The position numbers and the translations under genes are program-made. Positions 6,332 to 6,361 of a DNA stretch of 6,361 bases are shown in pieces. Where the stretch lies: the NCBI GenBank assembly GCA_009917805.1, contig RGES01000078.1, positions 1-6,361 on the forward strand, read 5' to 3'. Position 1 is the first letter of the stretch, and each line of letters starts with the position of its first letter. The notes under the pieces were generated by a model. It did not search any database, was not told the origin of the DNA, and was given only the letters and a program-made list of their open reading frames with translations. Source of the DNA: Verrucomicrobiota bacterium. GTDB taxonomy: Bacteria; Verrucomicrobiota; Verrucomicrobiia; Opitutales; UBA953.

Positions 6332-6361
6332 CATACTCCATACTCAATACTCGATACTCTC
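6332..6361 (+). repeat. Heptamer tandem repeat (NATACTC) at the window edge
   Basis: Four perfect-register heptamers occur: CATACTC, CATACTC, AATACTC, GATACTC, then a partial TC at the end of the window. Six of seven positions are invariant and only the first varies (C, C, A, G). The array probably continues beyond the window. The unit is far too short for CRISPR. It could be a simple-sequence tract, a protein-binding array or an intergenic repeat family. Confidence 0.7.

Larger units (their letters stand above)
6221..6361. other. Non-coding spacer downstream of the DUF1501 gene
   Basis: Apart from the octamer and heptamer repeats, these 141 bases hold no supported gene, no convincing terminator for the upstream operon and no promoter with good spacing. 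The segment 6259-6331 shows an 8-base palindrome GCAGCTGC at 6318-6325 but nothing I can interpret. Base composition falls from the GC-rich coding level to a more balanced one. Confidence 0.6.

Noticed and set aside
6332..6361. A CRISPR-like array at the window end
   Set aside because: The unit is seven bases with no spacers, so it is a simple tandem repeat.

Overview
The window is a GC-rich stretch with every gene on the + strand. It reads as part of an exported carbohydrate-related locus from the Planctomycetota-Verrucomicrobiota-Chlamydiota superphylum. The evidence is family content: a protein with planctomycete-type cytochrome, DUF1549 and DUF1553 domains, a DUF1501 partner right behind it, and DUF1080 (3-keto-disaccharide hydrolase family) proteins. 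This set is greatly expanded in Planctomycetota and Verrucomicrobiota. I lean towards Verrucomicrobiota (Opitutales-like) because of the Tat leader style and the short degenerate repeats in the spacers, but that is inference. No rRNA or other phylogenetic marker is present.

Layout. Bases 1-180 are the 3' end of a DUF1080 gene. After a 42-base pyrimidine-rich spacer built on a TACCCC hexamer, bases 223-1518 encode a secreted protein with two DUF1080 domains in tandem. Two hairpins follow the stop, and the second is a textbook intrinsic terminator (1540-1564). Bases 1626-4760 encode a 1044-residue Sec-exported protein with two CxxCH haem-attachment motifs and PSCyt1, DUF1549 and DUF1553 regions. 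Its stop overlaps the start of the next gene as ATGA at 4757-4760. That gene (4757-6220) encodes a DUF1501 protein with a twin-arginine leader. The last 141 bases hold no recognisable gene. They contain a degenerate octamer repeat and, at the very edge, a heptamer tandem repeat.

How the genes may work together. There are probably two transcription units: the DUF1080 pair, closed by the terminator, and the coupled PSCyt1/DUF1549/DUF1553-DUF1501 pair. All the intact products carry export signals (two Sec, one Tat), so the locus acts outside the cytoplasm. Known DUF1080 chemistry is cleavage of 3-keto-glycosides. A di-haem protein next to it suggests, as a hypothesis only, an electron route for making keto-sugars. 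No dehydrogenase, transporter, sulfatase or regulator is visible here. The family set itself is common in these phyla and is not a new system, but the biochemical role of the DUF1553-DUF1501 pair remains poorly defined.
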